Counted from the stretch's first letter, positions 1 to 9,970 are shown. The stretch: DNA of 64,000 nt from Chitinophagales bacterium (GCA_013299105.1 JAAFJY010000010.1:62001-126000); one strand, 5' to 3'. Translations and numbers: made by a program. Notes: generated from the letters alone by a model not told the origin.

Positions 1-3000
1 CATTGCGGCATTTCCAGTAAAAGAAGGATTGAAACGAATAACCTTTTGCTCTCTACTTCAAAAAGTTATGCGCCATTGCGGCATTTCCAGTAAAAGAAGG
101 ATTGAAACATTTTTTTTGCTTCACCTTATCGGTTTTTTTGCGATTGCCATTGCGGCATTTCCAGTAAAAGAAGGATTGAAACAATATCAAAAATTCCGTC
201 AATATTCTCTCGGGTTCTGCCATTGCGGCATTTCCAGTAAAAGAAGGATTGAAACTGGTTATGAATTACTCCAGCGCAAGCCTGACAGGCTGCCATTGCG
301 GCATTTCCAGTAAAAGAAGGATTGAAACATACCTAATTCTTGGTACGTCCGGGACCTGATACGCGCCATTGCGGCATTTCCAGTAAAAGAAGGATTGAAA
401 CCAGGCAGCTTCTTTTTTATCGGCCCATCGGCAGTATCGCCATTGCGGCATTTCCAGTAAAAGAAGGATTGAAACCGCTTATCGGAATAGACAGTTTCGC
501 TACACACGCAGCGCCATTGCGGCATTTCCAGTAAAAGAAGGATTGAAACTGAAGGTCATCGATTTGGCTATACAGTGGTTGATGCGCCATTGCGGCATTT
601 CCAGTAAAAGAAGGATTGAAACAAGAGCCTACTAATGCAGTCTGATTGGACGCCTTCTGGGCCATTGCGGCATTTCCAGTAAAAGAAGGATTGAAACTAC
701 AACAGGGCGTAGCTGCTGCGGTGGCCAACGCCTTGCCATTGCGGCATTTCCAGTAAAAGAAGGATTGAAACAAAATAAATCAAAAGTAATTGCTCAGATA
801 CTTGCATAGCCATTGCGGCATTTCCAGTAAAAGAAGGATTGAAACTCAAAACTTGCCAGCGGGTTTTCTTTGGTCGTTGTGGGCCATTGCGGCATTTCCA
901 GTAAAAGAAGGATTGAAACCAAATCCCTGCTCTTCGAGCCTTAGCTGATCGTCCAGCCATTGCGGCATTTCCAGTAAAAGAAGGATTGAAACTGAATGTT
1001 ATGTCTTCTTCTCCACACCACCTCATAAAGCCATTGCGGCATTTCCAGTAAAAGAAGGATTGAAACTCTTGAGGAGGCGGAGTCGTCATGGGTTCTTCTG
1101 GGCCATTGCGGCATTTCCAGTAAAAGAAGGATTGAAACAAAGGCCATGCTCTATAACCTTTCCCTTTTCGAGAAGCCATTGCGGCATTTCCAGTAAAAGA
1201 AGGATTGAAACTTGTGCCAGTGGGGACGCCTTAGTTTTCTAAGCAAGGCCATTGCGGCATTTCCAGTAAAAGAAGGATTGAAACCCTCGCTTAGGTTTGC
1301 CTCTCTGAGGTCTGCCTCTCTGCCATTGCGGCATTTCCAGTAAAAGAAGGATTGAAACCGAACGAAACGACCCCGCCAAACTTCGATTTTGGGGGGCCAT
1401 TGCGGCATTTCCAGTAAAAGAAGGATTGAAACGCAAGAAAGGCACAAAAGACCATGCTCTGGATCGCTGCCATTGCGGCATTTCCAGTAAAAGAAGGATT
1501 GAAACTATTTTTCCAAGACGCGGTTGCAGCGCTTCCGGTTCCTGCCATTGCGGCATTTCCAGTAAAAGAAGGATTGAAACACCTTAATATTTTTTGCCTT
1601 CACATCCAGGTAAGCCGGCCATTGCGGCATTTCCAGTAAAAGAAGGATTGAAACAAGAGAATTTAAAAGCCTTGTGAAATGGCAGTTAATGCCATTGCGG
1701 CATTTCCAGTAAAAGAAGGATTGAAACGTGAAAACTACGAGCCCTACGAAACCGACCACCCAATAGCCATTGCGGCATTTCCAGTAAAAGAAGGATTGAA
1801 ACTTGGAGTTCGTAAATGTGGTCATTGGTGGGATTATTGCCATTGCGGCATTTCCAGTAAAAGAAGGATTGAAACTGCGTAACAAAGAGCCGTGACAAGG
1901 TCGAATCGGTTGCCATTGCGGCATTTCCAGTAAAAGAAGGATTGAAACCAGGTTGTCCAACTTGCCTAAGCAGCCAAAGCCCCGTGCCATTGCGGCATTT
2001 CCAGTAAAAGAAGGATTGAAACGGGTCAAATTAAACCGAAAGCTTCCAGGAACCCCAATGCCATTGCGGCATTTCCAGTAAAAGAAGGATTGAAACGTTA
2101 TTCGATGTATAGACGGTTTCTTGTATGCGGTTGCCATTGCGGCATTTCCAGTAAAAGAAGGATTGAAACTCAGGCAGCTTCTTTTTTATCGGCCCATCGG
2201 CAGTATCGCCATTGCGGCATTTCCAGTAAAAGAAGGATTGAAACAAGGATAGCGGCTTAAAGTACTTGTCTGTTAGTAGGTGCCATTGCGGCATTTCCAG
2301 TAAAAGAAGGATTGAAACTCGGCGTGTTCAATTGCCTTCAAAATTTCAAATACGAGCCATTGCGGCATTTCCAGTAAAAGAAGGATTGAAACGCTTTAGC
2401 GTTCTTACGCACAAACACCCTGAAATTTGCCATTGCGGCATTTCCAGTAAAAGAAGGATTGAAACAGGCGTGCGGGTATTCTTCCCGGACCGCTTCAAAA
2501 CCGGCCATTGCGGCATTTCCAGTAAAAGAAGGATTGAAACCCATATACAATTTCGTAGCAACATTGTGGGTCTTTAGCCATTGCGGCATTTCCAGTAAAA
2601 GAAGGATTGAAACAGCGTAGAAGAGGCGCACGAAAAGCGGGCAATGTTGGCCATTGCGGCATTTCCAGTAAAAGAAGGATTGAAACCATAATCATCAACG
2701 GGGAGTCTCCAGCCCTCTTAGCGCCATTGCGGCATTTCCAGTAAAAGAAGGATTGAAACATCGGGATGTAGCCAAACGGCTTGCCGGAAAACTCACGCCA
2801 TTGCGGCATTTCCAGTAAAAGAAGGATTGAAACCCGACATGATAAAGAATCATGCCCAGGGCCAAAATAGGCCATTGCGGCATTTCCAGTAAAAGAAGGA
2901 TTGAAACCGGCAGATTGAGATAGGCCCGGCGCTTTGTAGTAATGCCATTGCGGCATTTCCAGTAAAAGAAGGATTGAAACTCTTTTCGCCGTCGGGCCGT

Positions 3001-3570
3001 GATCGGCAATGCGCGGTGCCATTGCGGCATTTCCAGTAAAAGAAGGATTGAAACTATTTTCCTCATTTTGTTTGCTCCGGTCTGACAACATGCCATTGCG
3101 GCATTTCCAGTAAAAGAAGGATTGAAACAGTATTTCGCATGGGCAATTCGATAAAAATTCGCCCAGCCATTGCGGCATTTCCAGTAAAAGAAGGATTGAA
3201 ACCGCAATAGACGCAAAGCAAAAACAAGACCGGACCAAAGCCATTGCGGCATTTCCAGTAAAAGAAGGATTGAAACTGGTTAACGGCGTGGCTTGCGATT
3301 GCTAGCGGATCGTGCCATTGCGGCATTTCCAGTAAAAGAAGGATTGAAACCTCCAAACTCACATTGTTCGCATTCGGTACGATCATGCCATTGCGGCATT
3401 TCCAGTAAAAGAAGGATTGAAACGCAGCAGTAATGATACCACCACTGATCATGCCGGTGCGCCATTGCGGCATTTCCAGTAAAAGAAGGATTGAAACGTG
3501 CCCGTACCTGCGCAAGCGGGGTACACACCGGAGGCCACTACGGCACTTCCAACAAAAGAAGGTTTGAACA
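1..3570 (+). CRISPR. CRISPR array, leader-distal part (49 repeats)
   Basis: A 37-bp repeat begins GCCATTGCGGCATTTCC and ends GAAGGATTGAAAC. It recurs every 72-75 bp, giving spacers of 35-38 bp. I place 48 well-conserved copies; the first lacks its two leading bases at the window edge and the last conserved copy is 3461-3497. A decayed terminal copy at 3534-3570 carries about eight substitutions. The 3' end ATTGAAAC is the typical crRNA 5' handle of type I and type III systems, so transcription is read as left to right. The decayed repeat at the right is then the oldest, leader-distal end. The leader and cas genes must lie left of position 1; no cas gene is present in the window, so the subtype cannot be named. 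Almost all spacers are unique, with one near-duplicate pair (402-438 and 2170-2207). Confidence 0.98.
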
Positions 3571-3732
3571 TTTCGTGGGCAACATTCGGCCAATTGCCAA
3601 CTTACTGCCACATGGACAAAATTCACCCCGCCTCCCCCTCCCAACAAAACTTTAACATCCCCCCTCTTGCCTCCCATTAAAATCCTATCTACCTTACAAG
3701 TCATTAATTACCAACCAAAAATATTCAGCGCC

Positions 3733-4527
3733 ATGAAAAGAATCTTGACATGTTTACTAGCCGTTCTGGTTTTTGCTTGCGCCAAGGACGATGAACTCCA
3801 ACTGAGTGCCGGGCGACAGGTAGCGAGCATTGAATACCAAAAGGGCAAGCAAAAATGGCAGGTACAATACCGTTACGATGTCAGCGGAAAGTTGGTGGAT
3901 AAGTTTGATGCCTATGGTGTGGGGCAGTGGACGCGCCTGGTCTATGAGGGCGACCAGGTCAAAGAAATCCAAATCTTCAGCCAGGGCGATTTTAGGATGA
4001 TGTCGAAAGATTCTTTTGCCTATGGGGCCGATGGCAAACTGAAAGCGTGGTACCAGTTTGCCCGCAGCCTAATGAGTGGGCAGTACACCAATATCCAGGA
4101 TTTGAGGACAAGCTACAACTACAATTACGACGAGCAGGGCCAACTGCTGACCCGCCTGTATTACACCACTGGCATGAAAGATACTTATGGGCTCGAAAAA
4201 TACACCTGGGAAAACAACAATGTCAAAAAAGTCGCCATTTACAACAGCTATGGTGAGTTGCTGCGGGAATTCCATTATGAGTACGACCAGCAGCGCAATT
4301 TCCGCAAAAACGATCCTTTTTACTTGCACGACCCATTGATGCAGGGCAATAACAACCTCGTTTCTGATTTTTTGGATGACATTGCGGGGTGCAACATCAG
4401 GCTTGGAAAATGCAACCCCTGCCAAACCACGTACAAATACGACCAGGCAAGTTTTCCAGTATCAGCCCAAACGCCTGAAAACCTGCGCATGAAGATCAAT
4501 TATGGCGCAGCGACTGGGCCGCAATAA
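3733..4527 (+). CDS. hypothetical lipoprotein with YD-like repeats
   Basis: Encodes 264 residues. The start at 3733 is chosen because MKRILTCLLAVLVFAC forms a lipoprotein signal with a lipobox (VFAC), placing the mature protein on a membrane surface; an in-frame ATG at 3667 would bury that signal. The body is rich in Tyr, Gln and Gly with recurring Y-D-x-x-G-K-L and Y-x-Y-D-x-Q-G-x-L turns, as in YD/RHS-like beta-strand repeats, and it has a C-terminal cysteine cluster (CNIRLGKCNPC). No catalytic motif is recognised and the function is unknown. It stands alone between the CRISPR array and the convergent sigma factor gene. Upstream of the start there is about 160 bp with no obvious signal. The lipoprotein call is firm; the repeat comparison is weaker. 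Confidence 0.8.
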   Translation: MKRILTCLLAVLVFACAKDDELQLSAGRQVASIEYQKGKQKWQVQYRYDVSGKLVDKFDAYGVGQWTRLVYEGDQVKEIQIFSQGDFRMMSKDSFAYGADGKLKAWYQFARSLMSGQYTNIQDLRTSYNYNYDEQGQLLTRLYYTTGMKDTYGLEKYTWENNNVKKVAIYNSYGELLREFHYEYDQQRNFRKNDPFYLHDPLMQGNNNLVSDFLDDIAGCNIRLGKCNPCQTTYKYDQASFPVSAQTPENLRMKINYGAATGPQ

Positions 4528-4834
4528 TCGGCTCCAGGGGAAATGCGCAAGAATGGGTGTGGGTGTGAAAGTGTGAGTTCGGGTGTGTGGGCTTCGCGCT
4601 GAATCTTTCGTCTCGGCCAATTGGAAACGGGGTTTTCTCACACTCACACCCAAACAAACACACCCAAACCCAATTTTATCCGTGTTCCAAATTTGGCCTC
4701 GCGCAGCGAGGGCATAATCTATAAAGTATGCAGTTGCCATTTGGTAAGGTTTATTCGTGGCTTGTCACCAACCCAAGAAAGGCAAAGCCGATCCACTCGA
4801 CTTTGCCTTTTTTAGTGCGCATTTTTCTACTAAA
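4528..4834. other. intergenic: GTGTG/CACAC dyad and repeat fragment
   Basis: No gene seen. Around 4551-4664 a GTGTGGGTGTGAAAGTGTGAG stretch is mirrored by CTCACACTCACACCC, so the DNA can form a long imperfect hairpin. At about 4668-4772 lies a one-ended fragment of the dispersed element seen whole at 9976, 30585 and 43181; it ends in TTGGTAAGGTTTATTCGTGG. A terminator-like hairpin follows at 4778-4812. Confidence 0.6.
4778..4812. terminator. bidirectional terminator hairpin between convergent genes
   Basis: AAAGGCAAAG (4778-4787) pairs perfectly with CTTTGCCTTT (4801-4810) around a 13-nt loop. A T-run follows on the + strand and a shorter TTTCTT on the - strand. It sits between the lipoprotein gene and the convergent sigma factor gene and could serve both. 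Confidence 0.75.
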
Positions 4835-5704
4835 TCAGCCCCCCAGGTAGTTCTTCAGCAGTTTGCTGCGGTTGGCTGAACGGAGTTTGTTGATGGCCTT
4901 GTCTTTGATCTGGCGCACGCGTTCGCGGGTCAGGCCAAATTTTTCGCCGATGTCTTCCAATGACATGGGGTGCTCCACGCCGATGCCGAAGTACAGCTTG
5001 ATCACGTCACACTGGCGGTCGGTCAGGGTGCTCAAGGAGCGCTCGATTTCACGGCGCAGCGACTCGTTGTAATCCAAGCCTTGGTCGGTGCCGGGAGTAC
5101 TGCTGTTTTCGAGTACATCCAGTAGTGAGTTGTCTTCACCTTCCACAAAAGGTGCGTCCATCGACACGTGGCGGGCGGCAACCCCCAGGGTGGTTTCGAC
5201 CTCCTCGGTCGGGATGTCCAGCAACTCAGCCAGTTCTTCGGGCGAGGGTTCGCGCTCGAATTCCTGCTCCAGCTCGGAGAAAGCCTTGTTGATCTTGTTC
5301 AATGAGCCTACCTTGTTCAAAGGCAAGCGCACGATGCGGCTTTGCTCGGCCAAAGCCTGGAGGATTGACTGGCGAATCCACCACACGGCGTAAGAAATGA
5401 ATTTAAAACCACGGGTTTCGTCGAAGCGTTGGGCAGCTTTGATCAAACCCAAGTTGCCTTCGTTGATCAAGTCACTTAGCGACAAACCTTGGTTCTGGTA
5501 TTGTTTGGCTACTGAAACGACAAAACGCAGGTTCGCCTTGGTCAATTTTTCCAAGGCTGCCTGGTCCCCCTGCTTAATCCGCTTGGCCAACTCCACTTCC
5601 TCTTCGGGGGTTAACAAATCGACTTTACCGATCTCTTGCAAATACTTCTCCAGCGATTGACTCTCACGGTTGGTAATCGACTTGGTAATCTTAAGTTGTC
5701 TCAT
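4835..5704 (-). CDS. rpoD: RNA polymerase primary sigma factor RpoD
   Basis: A 289-residue group-1 sigma-70 factor. Region 1.2 lies at about 12-48. Region 2 at about 57-118 contains [16 protein letters not shown] and [13 protein letters not shown], the core-binding and -10 melting segments. Region 3 is at about 125-190. Region 4 at about 223-275 ends in the helix-turn-helix [19 protein letters not shown]. The long acidic region 1.1 and insert of proteobacterial RpoD are absent, as is normal for Bacteroidota housekeeping sigma factors, which are about 287 residues long. The start at 5704 ([10 protein letters not shown]) matches that family start; a further upstream in-frame ATG at 5920 would add about 70 residues of non-sigma sequence. 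Its role is to direct RNA polymerase to most promoters in growing cells. It is a monocistronic gene reading toward the lipoprotein gene. Confidence 0.97.
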   Translation of the reverse strand: MRQLKITKSITNRESQSLEKYLQEIGKVDLLTPEEEVELAKRIKQGDQAALEKLTKANLRFVVSVAKQYQNQGLSLSDLINEGNLGLIKAAQRFDETRGFKFISYAVWWIRQSILQALAEQSRIVRLPLNKVGSLNKINKAFSELEQEFEREPSPEELAELLDIPTEEVETTLGVAARHVSMDAPFVEGEDNSLLDVLENSSTPGTDQGLDYNESLRREIERSLSTLTDRQCDVIKLYFGIGVEHPMSLEDIGEKFGLTRERVRQIKDKAINKLRSANRSKLLKNYLGG

Positions 5705-6249
5705 GCACACTCTGGTTTTGTATGAAGGAACAATGCGCTCTCGTTCTTGGTTTTCCCTCGGTGGTGAAAAAAACTGCCTATGCCTCTGACTTGGAAATGA
5801 GCCAGCATAAAGACGTTGCTGCCTTGGCAAGGTCACAAATCTGCGACTTTGACACAAGGTTTGGGGAATATGAATGATTGGGTTCTGGGAAATGCCGGTT
5901 ATGGCTTTTGTCGGTACCAATCAGGGCTGGAAAGTTGCCGCTAAACGCCAGGACATCGTCCTGAATTGTGCAGCAAAGGAGCCTTTTCTTGGAATCGGGT
6001 ACAAAAATATTTTAAATCGCGCATCCTGTCAAGTAAAATGGCAGAAGATTCTGCACTTTGTGTTAATTTTAAAAGGAACGCAGATTTGGTTTTTCCATTT
6101 TTTTATTTTTTATTGTGCAGGCAGGGAAGAGGAAGCGCAGTTAACTGCATAAACTTCCAAATTTTATTGCCTTTTTTGGCCTTTTTTAGGAATAATCAGC
6201 AAGAGGTTTTCTAAACTTCGGTCAGATGCCAAATTTTTAGTGGTTGGAT
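5705..6249. other. intergenic: divergent upstream region of rpoD and a START-like gene
   Basis: About 545 bp without a credible gene; the open frames here are short and not protein-like. It must hold the promoters of the leftward rpoD and rightward START-like genes. The left part is of mixed composition; the right part (about 6090-6230) is T-rich. Confidence 0.6.
6002..6045 (-). promoter_or_regulatory. candidate rpoD promoter (Bacteroidota type)
   Basis: On the minus strand 6002-6009 reads TATTTTTG, a match to the Bacteroidota -7 element TAnnTTTG. TTGACA lies about 23 nt upstream and could act as the -33 element. This would give an rpoD leader of roughly 290 nt. It is an inference from motif match only. 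Confidence 0.35.
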
Positions 6250-6630
6250 ATGAAACGACACCAAATAAGGCTGGAATATATTTTTCGTGCGTCACCTGCA
6301 ATCCTGGTTCAATTTTTGACTACCCCTGATTGCCTGGTTCGTTGGTTTTGTGATAAAGTCGACATCAATGGTGATGTTTTTACTTATCACTGGGAGGAAG
6401 ACAGCGATGAAGCGATCATGCTGGCTGAGGTCGACGATGAAGCACTCCGCTTTTTTTGGGAAAGTTTGCACGAAGAAGGCGAATACCTGGAATTTCGCAT
6501 CACCGAAGCGCCCATCACCAACGAGACCATCATGACGATCACCGATTTCTGCGATGCCAATGAAGCCCGGGACCAACAACGGTATTGGGACACCCAAATG
6601 GAACAGCTGAAGTTGGCCTGCGGCGGATGA
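6250..6630 (+). CDS. START-like domain protein (SRPBCC fold)
   Basis: Encodes 126 residues from the ATG at 6250; a TTG two codons earlier (6244) is a possible alternative start. The sequence resembles small START-like/AHSA1-type proteins common in Bacteroidota. An N-terminal strand leads into PAILVQFLTTPDCLVRWFCD, then acidic beta strands (YHWEEDSDEAIM, RFFWESLHEEGEYLEF), and a C-terminal helix (QQRYWDTQMEQLKLACGG) that would close the ligand cavity. The Bacteroidota members have no assigned ligand. It is very acidic. It is followed by a 210-bp gap flanked by inverted octamer tracts before the nuclease gene. The fold call is reasonable; no function can be given. Confidence 0.75.
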   Translation: MKRHQIRLEYIFRASPAILVQFLTTPDCLVRWFCDKVDINGDVFTYHWEEDSDEAIMLAEVDDEALRFFWESLHEEGEYLEFRITEAPITNETIMTITDFCDANEARDQQRYWDTQMEQLKLACGG

Positions 6631-6635
6631 TTTTT

Positions 6636-6836
6636 TAGTTGAAAGGTTTAGGGTTGAAAAGTTGAAAAGATTGGGGAGCCGTCGTGTTTTTCAAATCGAC
6701 AGACATATTCAAAAATTATCCGAAGTTTTCAGAAAAAATATAGGTTTGATAGTTCCTCAAATTATTTACATTTAGGCTCGACGGACAATTTCTGCTCCTC
6801 CCTTCAACCCTTCAACTTTTCAACTTTTCAACCACC
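6636..6836. repeat. inverted pair of TTCAAC octamer tracts
   Basis: The GTTGAAAA-type tract at 6639-6673 and the CCTTCAAC/TTTTCAAC tract at 6799-6835 are reverse complements of each other and bracket about 125 bp of AT-rich DNA between the START-like and nuclease genes. They belong to the genome-wide octamer family described in the findings. Confidence 0.7.
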
Positions 6837-6842
6837 AAACAC

Positions 6843-9536
6843 ATGATTCTCCATTTCAGCCAAGCCTTGGATGCTCCTTCTTGGCCACTTCCAACTCAAT
6901 CGGGGGGTGGTGAGTTGCGCTTGGGCCCCAATGGCTTGCTCAACTGGCTCGAATCTTACTGGGGACAGGCCGGACACGACAACAACAACGAATACCTGCG
7001 CATTGAGCAATACCGCCAGCTCATTCTTCGGTACCTTATAGATGAAAGCGAGGTTTTTTTCAAACGTTCTTTTGAAGCCGACCAGTTTGCGGTAGCCACT
7101 GATTTACTGGCTCGCCGCGATGAGCTCTTGCTGGAAGGCTGGGATTTTGCCATCGGTTCCGATACACCGTCCCGACTCAAGACCTTGGCCCACTTGGAAG
7201 CCCTGCGGCAAGAAGAAAAGCTGCCCCTGGCCGCTGGTTTTGCCGAGCGATTTTTGGTGCTCGAAACGTTGCAAGCACAGCGCTTCCCGGTTTTTCAACG
7301 CCTTTATTTGCATGAACCGCTGTTGCAATTGCCCAAGTGTTGGCAGCGACTTTTCCAAGCAATGGTGCAAAAAGGCGCTGCACTGCACGATTTTCAGGCC
7401 CGAAAGTCTTTTCCAGATACCGATCTGGGCCAATTTCAACGCCACCTTGCTGGCCAAGCCATTCCTCAGGCGCAGCCCAAAGCCGACGGCAGCCTTTTAT
7501 TGGTCAGGGCCAAACGCGACAGTGAACTGGCAGCCTGGATGGCAGCCCTGCTGCGCAAAAACCCGGATTATCGCCCCTGTTTCTACATTCCTGACAAGTC
7601 GCGGGCACTCGATGATGCCTTTATCCAGGAAGGTTTACCGAGCCTGGGTATCCAGCCTTCTTCTTTGGCACGGCCTACCCTGCAAGTCCTTAAACTGGTG
7701 ACCCATTTTCTTTGGACGCCTATTGATCCATTCAAAATCATGGAGTTTGTGTCGCTGCCACTCAAACCCCTCGAAAATGAACTGGCCAACCGGATCGCCC
7801 AACAAATGGCCCAAACTCCTGGTATTTTGGGCGACTACTGGCAGGCCATGCTGGCCCAGTACTTCAGTGAGCTGGAAGACAAAGCTGCCCTGGATGCCAA
7901 TATTGACCCTCGTGAAATCCGCAGGCAGTACCGGTTTTGGTTCGAGCGCCGCCGTTATGACCTCAGCGGACGGGCTCCGGTGGACGAAGCAGTGGACATT
8001 TTTCGCTACCTGGCCAATTGGGCGAGAAAGATGGAGGAAAAAAGCACCAATCCTTCGTTGATTTTGTTGGCCGAACAAGCCCGACAAATCGCCGACCTGC
8101 TCGAAACCCTGCCTGAAAAAGAACTCAGCCGCCTCGAATTGGAACGTATTGTGCGCACGGTGTACGAACCCGCGCCCATGCAACTGAGCCTGCGTGAGGT
8201 AGGGGCTTGTCCCTATGTACATGCCCCTGCGGCCTTGACCGAGCCTGTAAATGACCTCGCCTGGTGGGGTTTTGTGCAAAACGAGCCCGATTATTTCTTT
8301 TCGCGTTGGTACCAAAATGAGCTGGCTTATTTGGAGGCACGCCAAGTGTATTTGCCCACGCCCAAAGACCAAAACGAAAGACTGGCCTGGCAAAGAAGGC
8401 AGCCCATTCTCCAAACCAAAGACTGCTTATTGCTGATCATTCCAGAACTGGTGGTGGGTAAAAACGCCCTGCCTCACCCCTTGTTGGGTGATTTGGAGGC
8501 CATTTTTGAAGATTTGAAGCCCATCAGCCTTGGTTTGGATGCAAAAGCCTGGCAGGCATTTTTCGCCGAAGCCCCCAGATATGAAGCCTTGCCTTACCGC
8601 AAGTTGGGCTCGCCTAAGCCATTCATCCAACTCATCAACAGCCAAAAACTCAGCCAACGGGCCGAAGAAACCTTTACCAGCTTGGAAAGCCTGCTGTATT
8701 ATCCGCACCAATGGCTGTTTCGGCACCAGGCGCGCCTGCGCAAGTCTTCGATTTTGAGCATCGTCAAAGACAGTACATTATATGGTAACCTCGCGCACCG
8801 CTTTTTCCAAAACCTGTTGGTGCAGCCGAACGCAGCTCAATGGCAAAAAAGCGAGGTCGAAAAATGGATCGACCAAGAGGCGGAAACCCTGCTGGCCAGA
8901 GAAGGAGCAGTTTTGCTGATGTACGGCAAAGAGCCCGAACGCATGCGCTTTCTCAACCGCATCAAGTACGCCGCCTGGAGCTTGATCACCCTCTTGCAAC
9001 AAAACCAATGGCAGGTCGACTCCACCGAACGGGCCTTGGAAGGCATTTTTGCCGACTTGCAACTACAAGCGAGGGCGGACCTGGTCTTGGCCCGAGAAAA
9101 AGCCCTGGCCGTATTGGACCTCAAGTGGCGCGGGGCAGTTTACCGCGAGCAAATGATCCGCAACGAGGAGGATTTGCAATTGGCCTTGTACAGCCATTTG
9201 TTGTCGGAGGAAAAAGCCGAGGTGCATTCGGCCTACTTCATCCTGGAAAATGGCAAGCTGATCGTGCGCGACAACCGGGCCTTTGCCAAAGTCAATGCGG
9301 TATCGCCCGGCCTGGACGCCGAAGAAGTACGGCAGCGCATTTTGTTGAAAATCGAAAAAACCCTGCGTTGGCGCTTGGCGCAATTGGGTGCCGGGCAATT
9401 GGAAGTCCGCTGCAAGCAAACTTTTCCGGTATTGGAGTTGCATTACGAGCCAGAATTGATGCTCGACCTACTGGAGATGAAGACCGACGATGCCTCATTT
9501 GACGATTACCGGACTTTGATTGATTTGGTGGAGTGA
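6843..9536 (+). CDS. PD-(D/E)XK nuclease family protein, RecB/AddB-like C-terminus
   Basis: Encodes 897 residues. The C-terminal third carries the RecB-type nuclease signature: LESLLYYPHQWLF, then GNLAHRFF with H652, an acidic residue in ARADLVL, the D-x-K pair in VLDLKW (D759, K761), and the Q-x3-Y motif in DLQLALYSHL. These are the metal-binding and catalytic residues of RecB/AddB and Cas4-like nucleases. The N-terminal 550 residues look helical and helicase-derived, but no Walker A (GxxGxGKT) is visible and the four iron-sulfur cysteines of AddB were not found. The likely role is DNA end processing in repair or recombination. An AddA partner helicase is not in the window. It stands alone, bracketed by octamer tracts. 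The nuclease domain is confident; the pathway is inference. Confidence 0.85.
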   Translation: MILHFSQALDAPSWPLPTQSGGGELRLGPNGLLNWLESYWGQAGHDNNNEYLRIEQYRQLILRYLIDESEVFFKRSFEADQFAVATDLLARRDELLLEGWDFAIGSDTPSRLKTLAHLEALRQEEKLPLAAGFAERFLVLETLQAQRFPVFQRLYLHEPLLQLPKCWQRLFQAMVQKGAALHDFQARKSFPDTDLGQFQRHLAGQAIPQAQPKADGSLLLVRAKRDSELAAWMAALLRKNPDYRPCFYIPDKSRALDDAFIQEGLPSLGIQPSSLARPTLQVLKLVTHFLWTPIDPFKIMEFVSLPLKPLENELANRIAQQMAQTPGILGDYWQAMLAQYFSELEDKAALDANIDPREIRRQYRFWFERRRYDLSGRAPVDEAVDIFRYLANWARKMEEKSTNPSLILLAEQARQIADLLETLPEKELSRLELERIVRTVYEPAPMQLSLREVGACPYVHAPAALTEPVNDLAWWGFVQNEPDYFFSRWYQNELAYLEARQVYLPTPKDQNERLAWQRRQPILQTKDCLLLIIPELVVGKNALPHPLLGDLEAIFEDLKPISLGLDAKAWQAFFAEAPRYEALPYRKLGSPKPFIQLINSQKLSQRAEETFTSLESLLYYPHQWLFRHQARLRKSSILSIVKDSTLYGNLAHRFFQNLLVQPNAAQWQKSEVEKWIDQEAETLLAREGAVLLMYGKEPERMRFLNRIKYAAWSLITLLQQNQWQVDSTERALEGIFADLQLQARADLVLAREKALAVLDLKWRGAVYREQMIRNEEDLQLALYSHLLSEEKAEVHSAYFILENGKLIVRDNRAFAKVNAVSPGLDAEEVRQRILLKIEKTLRWRLAQLGAGQLEVRCKQTFPVLELHYEPELMLDLLEMKTDDASFDDYRTLIDLVE

Positions 9537-9723
9537 TTTTTAGTTGAAAAGTTGAAGAGTTGAAGAGTTGAAAAGAGCGGGACCCCGTCTCGGAGCTTGA
9601 AAGCAAACTCTGTGCATGATTGCTTGTTGAATTAGAGAAAATACTTCGGTGGCCCATCAAATGTAATGCTATTTTGTGTGATCATCCTTTGGTTTCAGTC
9701 TTCCATTTAAGAGGACTACTAAG

Positions 9724-9970
9724 AACTTCGGAGAAGTGGCACGTTTGTAGCTGAGGGCAAGTTAAGTGGGCCTGACTTCGGAGAAGTCTTACGTTAAAAA
9801 TAGTGTTGGTAAAAAGTGTGCATTTATTTGTTTAGACAATGCCTCTTCAAAATACGCCTCAAACCACTACAAACCAACTTGATGTAAGAACGTGAAACTT
9901 CTACGAAGTTCCCAAGATTGGGGTGCCTCCAAGTGCTACAAACGTATAACTTCTCCGAAGTTTTCAGGGA
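9724..9970. mobile_element. non-autonomous element, ACTTC-palindrome family, copy 1
   Basis: A 247-bp unit bounded by CTAAG at 9719-9723 and 9971-9975. It carries four 13-bp dyads of the form ACTTC-N3-GAAGT at 9725, 9775, 9897 and 9949. Left (ACGTTTGTAGC) and right (GCTACAAACGT) ends are inverted. It has no coding capacity. A second copy lies at 49452-49697. It looks like a MITE. Confidence 0.7.

Noticed and set aside
476-2132. Partial similarity of spacer 476-512 to spacer 2097-2132 (both complements contain GAAACNGTCTAT, and both are beside the duplicated spacer)
   Set aside because: Only about 12 bases match; this can arise by chance among 48 spacers. Worth keeping in mind if a protospacer source is found.
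29-3528. Many open frames of 60-250 codons on both strands inside the CRISPR array (for instance 2495-3244 and 1505-2137 on the minus strand)
   Set aside because: They exist only because the 37-bp repeat lacks stop codons in most frames; the translations are the same repeat-derived peptide over and over with spacer-derived inserts.
5874-6214. Two open frames upstream of the START-like gene
   Set aside because: Low-complexity and Phe-rich translations of T-rich DNA, with no start signals; the region is better read as a divergent promoter region.
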